The translations under genes and the position numbers were made by a program. Below are positions 1 through 7,243 of a stretch of 9,573 nucleotides of DNA, one piece after another. Source of the DNA: an uncultured Rhodospirillales bacterium (GTDB taxonomy: Bacteria > Pseudomonadota > Alphaproteobacteria > Acetobacterales > Acetobacteraceae); the NCBI GenBank assembly GCA_903904805.1, contig CAIVDX010000538.1, forward strand, positions 1 to 9,573, given 5' to 3'. Numbering within the stretch: position 1 is the first letter of the stretch; every line of letters begins with the position of its first letter. The notes beneath the pieces are model-generated. The model had not been told where the DNA came from and made no database searches. It saw only the letters and a program-made list of their open reading frames with translations.

Positions 1-477
1 GCCGACTATTTCAAAAAGATGCGCTCCCTGCTGCGCCCGCGCGGCACCATGCTGCACCACGCCATCACCCGCCCGGCGAAACCCAGCATCAAAAAATTCC
101 GCCGCAAACGCGCCGAATATGCCGCCCTGGTGAAATACATCTTCCCCGGCGGCGAGCTCGACTTCATCGGCCACACGCTCTGGACCATGGAAGGCGCCAA
201 CTTCGAAATTCACGACGTCGAAGGCTGGCGCGTGCACTACCAGCACACCTGCCGCCTCTGGACCGAACGCCTGCACGCCAACCGGGCCGAGGCTGAACGC
301 CTGGTCGGCGCGGAAAAAACCCGGCTGTGGCTGATCTATCTCGCCGGCTGCTCGCTCGCCTTCGCCCGCGGCGGCGCCGCGATCTTCCAGACGGTGGCGA
401 GCCGGCGATCAAAGGGGATCAGCGAACTTCCTTTGACGCGGCAGGATCTTTATCATCACCACCCGCATCATCACTAA
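1..477 (+). CDS. cfa: Cyclopropane-fatty-acyl-phospholipid synthase, C-terminal part (5' truncated by window)
   Basis: The reading frame is open from base 1 and ends at TAA 475-477, leaving 158 residues of the C-terminal part. The family uses S-adenosylmethionine to methylenate cis double bonds of membrane phospholipid acyl chains, a stress and acid-tolerance modification. Visible hallmarks are the HHAI segment (residues 19-22, matching the family's conserved His before the helical region), YIFPGGEL (46-53), the FEIHDVE stretch (68-74), Tyr80 in HYQHT (equivalent to the conserved active-site Tyr of E. coli Cfa), W(T)ERL (87-91) and the late YLAGCSLAFARG segment (113-124), followed by a typical SELPLTRQDLY end. 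The N-terminal domain and SAM-binding motifs lie outside the window. The tail is unusual: the last seven residues are HHHPHHH. The gene converges on the 571-1689 gene and is not part of that operon. The family call is firm; the substrate is not proven from this fragment. Confidence 0.88.
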   Translation, partial: ADYFKKMRSLLRPRGTMLHHAITRPAKPSIKKFRRKRAEYAALVKYIFPGGELDFIGHTLWTMEGANFEIHDVEGWRVHYQHTCRLWTERLHANRAEAERLVGAEKTRLWLIYLAGCSLAFARGGAAIFQTVASRRSKGISELPLTRQDLYHHHPHHH

Positions 478-570
478 GCGAACAAGCGCTTCTTTTTTGA
501 AAAAAAGAAGAAAAAAACTTCTGAACGTTTTGATGCGGTGGTGATCCAACCACCGCACCCATGAGACCGT
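478..570. terminator. Convergent intergenic region with two hairpins, probable transcription end zone
   Basis: This gap separates two convergent genes. It holds an AT-rich perfect inverted repeat (arms 489-498 and 501-510, CTTCTTTTTT / AAAAAAGAAG, two-base centre) and a GC-rich hairpin (arms 534-542 and 549-557, TGCGGTGGT / ACCACCGCA, six-base loop GATCCA). The GC-rich stem lies 14 bp past the stop of the minus-strand binding-protein gene. On that strand a run of seven T (517-511) follows only about 16 nt after the stem, so it is not a textbook intrinsic terminator. Its position makes a role in ending transcription from one or both sides likely. The hairpins are seen directly; the terminator function is inferred. 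Confidence 0.5.
489..521. repeat. AT-rich overlapping inverted repeats with a shared GAAG arm
   Basis: A 10-bp perfect inverted repeat (489-498 with 501-510) overlaps a second possible stem: GAAG 507-510 can pair with CTTC 489-492 or with CTTC 518-521 across a run of seven A. The two pairings are mutually exclusive. The segment is almost pure homopurine/homopyrimidine blocks of A and T tracts. It lies just after the CFA synthase stop codon. It may be part of a terminator or a copy of a dispersed intergenic repeat; one copy in one window cannot decide. Confidence 0.5.
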
Positions 571-1689
571 CTACTCTTTCGCGATCACCACCTGCTTGGT
601 GTCCTTCACGCCAACGATCAGCAAGGGCGTGTGGGAGTGGTTGTGGTCGTCAAACGCGTAGGTCCCACCGAGCATCGATGGGAACTTGTTGGCCTTGAGC
701 GCCTTCCACACCGCATCCGGCTTATCCGAATGCGCCCGCTTGATCGCATCCGCCACCAGCAATGTCGCCTCATACACATAAAAAGACCGCTGCGTCGGCA
801 CCAGACCGGTATGCGCATGATAGGCCTGGCTGAACTTCGCCACCGCCGGGTCATCGGCAACGAACACCGCCACCCCGGTCAGCTTCGCCAGCCCACCCGC
901 CTTCACGAAATCCGGCGACACCGCCGCCATCGCGCCGGGAATATTCACCCGCCCGGTGATCGGCACGCTCCAGCCAGAGGCCTCATACGCCTTGAAAAAA
1001 GCCCCGGTGGAGCCGCCAAGAATGGTGATCACCCGCTCCGGCGCGCCGGCCTTCAACTTGCCCATCAGCGCGGGGAAATCATTGTCCTTCTCGGCGAGAT
1101 CGACGGCATCCGTCACCTTCATGCCAGCCGCCTTCGCCGCCTCCGCCATCGCCACCAGATTGGCGTGCGCATACGCCCCGGCATCGGCCACCACCGCCAC
1201 CGACATCACCTTCTGCCCGGCCAGATATTTGATCAGGCCCTTGGCGATATCCACCTGCGACGGGATCGTCTTGAAAGCATACTGATTGCCGCCAACACCG
1301 GAGGCATCGACAAATTCCTGTCCCGCCGAGGTGGCGATGATCAGCGGCACCTTCGCCTCCATCATCATCGGCATGATCGCCTTGGTCACCGGGGTCGCCA
1401 GCGCGCCAATCACCGCCGAGACCTTCTCCATCTCGACCAGCCGCTTGGTCTCCGCCAGACCCTGCGGCGGCTTCGCCGCATTGTCACCGTAGAACGCCTC
1501 CACCGGCCGCCCCAGCAGCCCTCCGGACTGGTTGATCCGGTCCAGCGCCAGCTGCGAGCCATAATGCTCCTGCTGCCCGCGATCCGCGTTCGGACCGCTG
1601 AGCACGGTGGTGATGCCGATCCTCACAGGCTCGGCCGCCTGTGCCGCAGTCACGAACAATGCAGCCACAATCATCGCTATCCGCGTCAT
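571..1689 (-). CDS. ABC-transporter periplasmic substrate-binding protein, LivK / branched-chain amino acid type
   Basis: This encodes 372 residues, the usual size for the family. An N-terminal signal peptide (MTRIAMIVAALFVTAAQA, residues 1-18) ends in an AQA cleavage motif. It is followed by the family's opening pattern: IGITTVLSG (24-32), then LALDRINQSGGLLGRPV (47-63) and a conserved YGDN. The C-terminal lobe has FYVYEATLLVADAIKRA, typical of this fold. The ATG at 1689 was chosen over upstream in-frame starts because the signal peptide begins there and GGGGGA precedes it at close spacing; an upstream start would overlap the dioxygenase gene and add a meaningless Arg-rich leader. The gene lies 31 bp downstream of the dioxygenase gene on the same strand, so the two are probably co-transcribed. 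Members of this family beside ring-cleavage genes often bind aromatic acids. The ligand here is inferred from context only, and no permease or ATPase gene is in the window. Confidence 0.88.
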   Translation of the reverse strand: MTRIAMIVAALFVTAAQAAEPVRIGITTVLSGPNADRGQQEHYGSQLALDRINQSGGLLGRPVEAFYGDNAAKPPQGLAETKRLVEMEKVSAVIGALATPVTKAIMPMMMEAKVPLIIATSAGQEFVDASGVGGNQYAFKTIPSQVDIAKGLIKYLAGQKVMSVAVVADAGAYAHANLVAMAEAAKAAGMKVTDAVDLAEKDNDFPALMGKLKAGAPERVITILGGSTGAFFKAYEASGWSVPITGRVNIPGAMAAVSPDFVKAGGLAKLTGVAVFVADDPAVAKFSQAYHAHTGLVPTQRSFYVYEATLLVADAIKRAHSDKPDAVWKALKANKFPSMLGGTYAFDDHNHSHTPLLIVGVKDTKQVVIAKE

Positions 1690-1720
1690 GCCGTCCCCCG
1701 TTGTGATGGTCGCCTGAAGC

Positions 1721-3016
1721 CTATTCCGCCGCCTTGTTGTCCCAATCCGTCTTGCCCGCATCGCGCCCGGCCACCGAATACAGCGCACCCGGCGCGTTGC
1801 GCGTCTTCTGGAACTCCTCCAGCGACTGCCCACGCATCGCCGCATAGATATGCAGATTCGACACGCCAACAACCGCCCCCAGCTTCTCCAGCATGAAGAA
1901 GATCACGCCATAGCGCATCATCCCCTGCCAATCCCGCCGGCGCACCAGATCCGCCTCCTCCGCGCTGAGCCCGGCGGCGACAAAGCTCGCCTCCTGATCC
2001 GCGACAAAGGCCTGCCGATGCGCCGGCTTCACCATATCATGCAGGAAGTTGTTCAGCCGATAGCCGCGCACCGCGCGCGCGTGATTGAACAGATAGGTCC
2101 CATCCAGCTGATCCGCCCCGGCCAGCTCATGGCCGACATGGGCGCGATGATCCGCCGCCTCACGCGCGCTCATCGCCTGCCCGTCATGTTCATAGATCGC
2201 CGTGGCAATCCCGGTCATCGAGGGCAGATAATAGGTCTGATGAATCTTGCGCAGCTGGGCCGGCAGTGCCCCGCGCATGATCAGCCACATCACGATCTCC
2301 GCCCCCTCCACACCGCCGAGGGTGGCATATTCCGCGATCGTCATCCGGTTCAGCGCCTCGGGATCCTTCTCGAACAGATCGAGGAACTTTTCGTCCCATT
2401 CGGTGTTGTTGAACCCCGCCCGCTCGCCATGCACCTGGTGCGACAAGCCACCGGTTGCCACCACGCACACCTTCAGATCCTCCGGATAGCTCTCGATCGC
2501 CCGCCGCAGCGCCTGGCCCAGCTTGAACAGCCGCTTCGCCGAGGGGATCGGAAACAGCAGCACTCCAATCTGCAACGGAATGATCGGCACCGGCCATGTC
2601 GGCTCATGATCCATCATGACAGACAAAGGCGAGAAGCAGCCATGATCCAGCGATTTCTGCTGGAAGAATGACATATCGAATTCATCGGCCACCAGGCTCG
2701 CCCCGATATGCGCGGCGAGCGCGGGATGGCCGGCGATCGGCGGCAACATCCGCGCCCCGCCACCCTCATCGGCAACCTCCCAGCTCTCGCCGATGCCCAG
2801 TGCAAATGCCGAGTAGTGATCAAAGAAAAAACTGGTCACATGATCGTTATAGATCACCACCAGCGCATCCGGCTTCTGCTCGGCAAGCCACGCCTTCACC
2901 GGCGCATAGGCCTCGAAGATCGGCGCCCACACCGGATCGTCCTGCTTGTTGTGATCGAGCGCGAAGCCGATTGTGGGCGTATGGGAGCTGGCAATGCCAC
3001 CGATGATGCGCGCCAT
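1721..3016 (-). CDS. galA: Gallate dioxygenase-type extradiol ring-cleavage enzyme (fused LigB-LigA domains)
   Basis: This encodes 431 residues. An N-terminal LigB-type class III extradiol dioxygenase domain (about 1-290) is fused to a C-terminal LigA-type domain (about 295-415), the arrangement of GalA and DesB gallate dioxygenases (about 420 aa). Such enzymes cleave gallate at the 4,5-bond with Fe(II) and O2, in the cytoplasm. Expected iron ligands are His12 (SSHTPTIG), His59 (YNDH) and Glu240 (GAEIVMW); the acid-base His193 (TGGLSH) and second-sphere His125 (DHG) are present. The LigA part has RRRDW, YGVIFF and AAMRGQS. From memory the match to GalA is close throughout; protocatechuate 4,5-dioxygenase is the main alternative. 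The start at 3016 is supported by GGAGG six bases upstream and by MARIIGG, the family N-terminus; an in-frame ATG at 3043 would add nine extra residues. It precedes the LivK-type gene, suggesting paired uptake and cleavage of an aromatic acid. Confidence 0.87.
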   Translation of the reverse strand: MARIIGGIASSHTPTIGFALDHNKQDDPVWAPIFEAYAPVKAWLAEQKPDALVVIYNDHVTSFFFDHYSAFALGIGESWEVADEGGGARMLPPIAGHPALAAHIGASLVADEFDMSFFQQKSLDHGCFSPLSVMMDHEPTWPVPIIPLQIGVLLFPIPSAKRLFKLGQALRRAIESYPEDLKVCVVATGGLSHQVHGERAGFNNTEWDEKFLDLFEKDPEALNRMTIAEYATLGGVEGAEIVMWLIMRGALPAQLRKIHQTYYLPSMTGIATAIYEHDGQAMSAREAADHRAHVGHELAGADQLDGTYLFNHARAVRGYRLNNFLHDMVKPAHRQAFVADQEASFVAAGLSAEEADLVRRRDWQGMMRYGVIFFMLEKLGAVVGVSNLHIYAAMRGQSLEEFQKTRNAPGALYSVAGRDAGKTDWDNKAAE

Positions 3017-3094
3017 CCTGTCCTCCACTGGGATATTTAACACGAGTGTGTACGCCGCGGAGGCAAAAGACGCAATGCGCCAGGGCCGCCGACG
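3017..3094 (-). promoter_or_regulatory. 78-bp gap upstream of the dioxygenase gene, possible promoter
   Basis: Between the end of the glycosyltransferase gene and the dioxygenase start there is a ribosome-binding site (GGAGG, six bases before the ATG at 3016) and a candidate sigma70-like pair on the minus strand: TTGCCT, an 18-base spacer, then TGTTAA, next to the AT-rich TTAAATAT stretch. Between them lies ACAC-GA-GTGT, a short inverted repeat. The match to consensus is weak. The gap is long enough for the dioxygenase and binding-protein genes to have their own promoter rather than depend on the glycan genes. Confidence 0.3.
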
Positions 3095-6000
3095 CTATCC
3101 GATGATCACCTTGGTGACGGCGTTCGCCACGCTCCACCAGCTATAATTGGTCACCGCATCCAGAAAACCTGCCTCACCCAGCCTGGCCGCCAGACCGGGA
3201 TTATGCGCCAGCATCTGCATCGCCGCACCGAGCTCGTGCACATCGCCCGCCAACAGGCCGGTCTGGCCGTCCTTCACCAGATCGCGGAACGAATAGCACG
3301 CCCGGTTGGCGATCACCGGCTTGCCGAACAGCCAGGCCTCGCAGAGCACAATGCCAAAGCTCTCGCTGCTGCTCATGTTGATCAGACCCACGCAGCTCGC
3401 CAGCGCCCCGCGCACCACATCACGCGGCTGCCGCCCCAGATAGGTCACCCCCTGCTCATCAATCGGCAGGCCATCCTCATCGGGCCCAATCAGCACGAGG
3501 TCGCACTCAAGCCCCGCGTCGCGTGCCAACGCATAGGCATCAACCGCCACCCGATAGCCCTTCGACGGCGTCTTGCGCCCCAGCACCAGAAAGAACGGCC
3601 GCCGCTGCGGGTAGACCGACTCAAAATGATGCCGCGCGGCCGGATCGGCGATCTCATCAAGCCGCACCCCGCCGCCGGGAACAATCACGGCCGACCCGGC
3701 ATCAACCACCTGCGAGAGCGACGACGAGAACATCAACGTGGCATCAGCTTCGTTGAACGCATCAAGATATTGCCGCCAGTAATAGAACGGATCGTCGCCA
3801 TGGAAATGCGGCAGCACCACCAGGCGCGGACGGCGCGGCAGCCCGGTGAGAGCTTCCACGGTGCTGGGCAACACATCAAATGGCACACCTTGCACCAGAA
3901 TGGTGTCGTAATCCTGTGCGTGCTGAGCGATCCAGGTCCGCAACGCAACTGAATTGGGGCCGCGAACATCGCGAAACAGCCTTTCCGCGTGATCACTGCG
4001 CGAAATCGCCACATCCCGCAGGTTCCTCACCCACCGCGGGAAATAATTCTGCCGTATCTCGAGATCGACCTCCTCGCCAATATCGGCGAAATATTCGGTC
4101 AAGATCGCGAGTGGCTCATCAGTCGCCTCGTTGATAAGCACAGACACCTGCTCCAGCAGCACGCCCAACACACGATGGTCGCCATCCGGCCGGAACTCGC
4201 CCACCGAGAAGGTCAACAACCGCGGCTGGGTCGTCGACGATGGCAGGACCTCAATGCTGACGCTAAAATTGGCCTCTATCGAACGCGCCGTTCGAAACGC
4301 GGTGGTCGCTGCGCCATCCGCCAATAGCTCGGTCAGTGAAACAGTCATCTCAGCTGCGACCGGTGACCAACCAAGTAACCTTACGACACGAATGTCGCCA
4401 GGAATCAGAATGGCAAATTCCGTGGACGTCCAGCGGCGCACAACGCCTGCATGGTTCTCAGGCCAATAAAATCCGCTGAACAGACGAGGATGACGCGGCG
4501 CGCTGCGCAGCAGATCCATCGCAAACGGTGCGTGCAGATGCTGCTGTTCCCTCGTCCAATAGCGCTCAAGGTCGCGGCATTCATCGAACAACACCTGCTC
4601 AGGCACGACATCAGGTGCGGCGAATGTGGCGCGATCGAACAGGCTGGCGATTCGCGTCGATCCGCCCGCGTTATCGGTCGAAAATTTCGACGCGAAATGG
4701 TGATGGTTCGTCAAATGGCCGACATTGACAGCCGCGAGATCGATACGGCTGAAATGCGGCCGCATCCTGCCCAACACCTCGATCAAATATTCCTCCGCGC
4801 CCCCAAGCGCGGGTTCGGTGTAGCGATAGGTGACAACAAGCATCGATTGGCCGCGCCTGGTTGGAGCGCGCCAGATCTCGCGGAGCCGAGCGCGGTATTG
4901 GGCACTCACCGCCGACCACGACAAGTGCCGGGAAGCGAATTCCGCCGCGTTATGTCTTTGCCGCTGCAACACTGCCGGGCTGACAAGCAGACTCTCAACG
5001 GCCGCCTGAAAGCCCGACAACTGGCACACTATACCGCAATCCTCCTCAGCGACTGGCACGCCACGGCAGCCAACCGGCGTGCTCACGACAGCGTTGCCGT
5101 GCGCCATGTAGTCCGGAACCTTCAAGCTGGCACCACCACCTTCGGACAGCGGGTTGAGGCCAATCGCCCAACGCGACATGCGCCGCGACTTGCTTGCCTC
5201 ATCGAGGCTACCAAGCAGCGCCACGTTGGCCGGCACAGGCTGGGTGAGGCTTTCACAGACACTACCGATAATTTCAAACTGAATGTCGGCCATCGCGGGA
5301 GCGAGCTCACTGAGGATGAAGCTCGCGGCATCGAAATTTGGCCCATGCGCCGAGCCAAGAAATCCCACAATTGCGCCCGGCTGGGCTCGGATCGTCGCCT
5401 CGTCCACGGCAACGGCTGAATCTGGCGGGCCAGCGCATCCATTGGGCACAACGACCGCGCGTGCCCCAAGATTCTGGAAATGCGCCGCATCGCTTTCGGT
5501 GCAGCACGCCAACAGATGCGCCCGGCGAACCAGCATTTCCTCCAGTTCGCCGATGAAGGCGGCAAAACAAGACCCCAGCGGGTGCGACCGCAACAGGCCG
5601 GGCTTCAGCGTCCCCTCGACATTATGGGCACTGTAGATGACTGGAATGTCTGGGCGTATCGACAGCACGTAATCCAACACCGGCGCCATATAACAATGCT
5701 CGAAATCGATAGCACTGGCACGCACGAGAAGATCACCAATGATCGAAGTCATCACACGATTTTCGGCGACAAAAAGGCTGGCGACACCATCGGAGATGGT
5801 TACATCATGTCCGTCATTCACCGCCCGCTCAAACGCGATATGCGCAGCTGACTTCATCACCGTCACATGCAGAAGTCCGTTCGCAAGCAGGATAAAGTCA
5901 AACCGGTTCCCAAACGTGAGCAGGACGACATCGGCATCCAGATGCTGCAGCAGATTGACCATGCGTGAGGCGCCGCCGGAATAAACGCCGATGACATGGT

Positions 6001-7240
6001 AATCGTTGAGACAAAGCAACAATGGCCGCGCCGCTCGCGACACGTTTGCGGCCGGGGGCTCAAGCACCAGGTTTGTTACATAGCGGGCGATACTCGACCA
6101 TGCGAACGCCGCTTGCGCATAATCCCTACCCTGCCGGGCGATCACCTCGGCCTCTTCAGGGTCGGCAAGAAGGCGTCGAATCGCGTCGACAAATTCGCTC
6201 CGCGGCGCGATGATGGCGTGGTTCCCACTCTCCAGACCCAGACCGCGCACACCTTCCGCCGTGCCAACCATGGGAACCATCGCCCCCAAGGCTTCAATCG
6301 CCTTCAGGCTGGTTCCCGATCCCGTCACCACCGGATTGAGATAGATATCGGCGTCGATCAGCAGGCGCTGCCGTTCGGCTGCGTCAAATGGCCCGAAAAG
6401 ACGAAGATTGTCCGGCGCCGGCAAGGATCCCACCGACGCGCACACACCACCCGCGATCACGATATCACAGTCGGGGAGGTCGCTCGCCATCTCGATGAGA
6501 AACGCCGCAGCCTCGACGTTGGGCTGATGCCCTGATCCGGTGAAAAGAAGCTGCGGGCGAGCGCTCGGTTGACGTCCCCGCCGCGCGCTCACCACCACGT
6601 CAAGATCGGTCGGATCATACCCGTTGGGGCTGACACTCAGACGCTGCGCTTCAACCCCGTGAAAAAGCCGGAAACGCTCAGCGTCCTGTTGGCTTGTCGC
6701 GAAAACCCGCTTCGCGCGCCGGCACAGATTCGCCTCCAGCCGAATGAGTTTCAGCAACGAGTCATCCAGCCCCTTGCCGTCAACCACTGATGCGAGAAGC
6801 CCCGCTTCGAAATTATGCGAGTGATAAACTTCCTTATCGCAGCTTCCATCGGCAAAAATCGGCTCAGAGAAGGGAAACTCGTGGAAAACCACATCGGCAG
6901 ACGCGGCAAGGCTGCGCGCGGTCTGGCGCAGCTCGCACAGCGGGTTGCTCACAGCCAGCGCGAAGGCCATGCCCGACAGATCACCCGAAATTCCCGATGC
7001 TTCAAGCGTCGCGTATGCCTTGCTCCAGAACTCATCCTTGGGAAACCGTATCTCGCGAAACGTTGCCGTGTGGTGGATTTCTTCCCTGCGCGCGCCGAAG
7101 TTCGTTGATGTGAGCATGGTCACATCCATATGATCGGAAAGGGCACGATATATCCCGCTCAGCCGCAACTCTCCTCCCGCACTGGCCGGCATGAATGCCG
7201 GGAAGAAGCAAATCACCAATGCGCGAGGACGGTCGGCCAT
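3095..7240 (-). CDS. Three-module GT-B (GT4-like) glycosyltransferase, 1381 aa
   Basis: Typical GT4 enzymes have 350-420 residues; this protein holds three successive units. Module 1 (about 1-395) has ELRLSG near the N-terminus, YHSHNFE (139-145), VSPNGYD (203-209), GSGHQPN (235-241) and GSGTSLKAIEALG (307-319). Module 2 (about 404-790) repeats the same pattern: YSGGASR (420-426), YSAHNVE (536-542), VVPNG (597-601), GSAHGPN (629-635) and GGGASLKVPDYMAHG (701-715). Module 3 (about 799-1381) starts TYRYTEPALGGAEEYL and has LPHFHGDD (1143-1150), GRKTPSKGY (1221-1229) and the EX7E motif Glu1293/Glu1301. It carries an inserted domain (about 918-1036) containing SGFYWPE, RRWT and RVLGVLLEQVSV. There is no signal peptide or clear membrane span, so it is probably cytoplasmic. 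It starts 3 bp after the DUF4214 gene, with GAGG about 9 bases before ATG. It likely builds a surface oligosaccharide; donors and acceptors are unknown. Confidence 0.9.
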   Translation of the reverse strand: MADRPRALVICFFPAFMPASAGGELRLSGIYRALSDHMDVTMLTSTNFGARREEIHHTATFREIRFPKDEFWSKAYATLEASGISGDLSGMAFALAVSNPLCELRQTARSLAASADVVFHEFPFSEPIFADGSCDKEVYHSHNFEAGLLASVVDGKGLDDSLLKLIRLEANLCRRAKRVFATSQQDAERFRLFHGVEAQRLSVSPNGYDPTDLDVVVSARRGRQPSARPQLLFTGSGHQPNVEAAAFLIEMASDLPDCDIVIAGGVCASVGSLPAPDNLRLFGPFDAAERQRLLIDADIYLNPVVTGSGTSLKAIEALGAMVPMVGTAEGVRGLGLESGNHAIIAPRSEFVDAIRRLLADPEEAEVIARQGRDYAQAAFAWSSIARYVTNLVLEPPAANVSRAARPLLLCLNDYHVIGVYSGGASRMVNLLQHLDADVVLLTFGNRFDFILLANGLLHVTVMKSAAHIAFERAVNDGHDVTISDGVASLFVAENRVMTSIIGDLLVRASAIDFEHCYMAPVLDYVLSIRPDIPVIYSAHNVEGTLKPGLLRSHPLGSCFAAFIGELEEMLVRRAHLLACCTESDAAHFQNLGARAVVVPNGCAGPPDSAVAVDEATIRAQPGAIVGFLGSAHGPNFDAASFILSELAPAMADIQFEIIGSVCESLTQPVPANVALLGSLDEASKSRRMSRWAIGLNPLSEGGGASLKVPDYMAHGNAVVSTPVGCRGVPVAEEDCGIVCQLSGFQAAVESLLVSPAVLQRQRHNAAEFASRHLSWSAVSAQYRARLREIWRAPTRRGQSMLVVTYRYTEPALGGAEEYLIEVLGRMRPHFSRIDLAAVNVGHLTNHHHFASKFSTDNAGGSTRIASLFDRATFAAPDVVPEQVLFDECRDLERYWTREQQHLHAPFAMDLLRSAPRHPRLFSGFYWPENHAGVVRRWTSTEFAILIPGDIRVVRLLGWSPVAAEMTVSLTELLADGAATTAFRTARSIEANFSVSIEVLPSSTTQPRLLTFSVGEFRPDGDHRVLGVLLEQVSVLINEATDEPLAILTEYFADIGEEVDLEIRQNYFPRWVRNLRDVAISRSDHAERLFRDVRGPNSVALRTWIAQHAQDYDTILVQGVPFDVLPSTVEALTGLPRRPRLVVLPHFHGDDPFYYWRQYLDAFNEADATLMFSSSLSQVVDAGSAVIVPGGGVRLDEIADPAARHHFESVYPQRRPFFLVLGRKTPSKGYRVAVDAYALARDAGLECDLVLIGPDEDGLPIDEQGVTYLGRQPRDVVRGALASCVGLINMSSSESFGIVLCEAWLFGKPVIANRACYSFRDLVKDGQTGLLAGDVHELGAAMQMLAHNPGLAARLGEAGFLDAVTNYSWWSVANAVTKVIIG

Positions 7241-7243
7241 CGC

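Noticed and set aside
1690..1872. An upstream start for the LivK-type protein at 1872
   Set aside because: It would overlap the dioxygenase gene and place an Arg-rich leader before an obvious signal peptide that begins at 1689.
631..1896. A 421-codon open frame on the plus strand opposite the binding-protein gene
   Set aside because: It is antisense to a well-supported gene, rich in Arg/His as expected of a shadow frame in GC-rich DNA, and has no recognisable domain.
3017..3043. An upstream start for the dioxygenase at 3043
   Set aside because: The homologous N-terminus MARIIGG begins at 3016, directly after a strong GGAGG; the nine extra residues have no counterpart in the family.
3203..3952. 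A 249-codon plus-strand open frame opposite module 3
   Set aside because: Same reason: the translation is compositionally a mirror of the real gene and has no domain.
4451..5419. A 322-codon plus-strand open frame inside the glycosyltransferase gene
   Set aside because: The antisense frame gives a low-complexity Arg/His/Ala-rich translation with no family pattern, while the minus-strand frame carries clear GT motifs.
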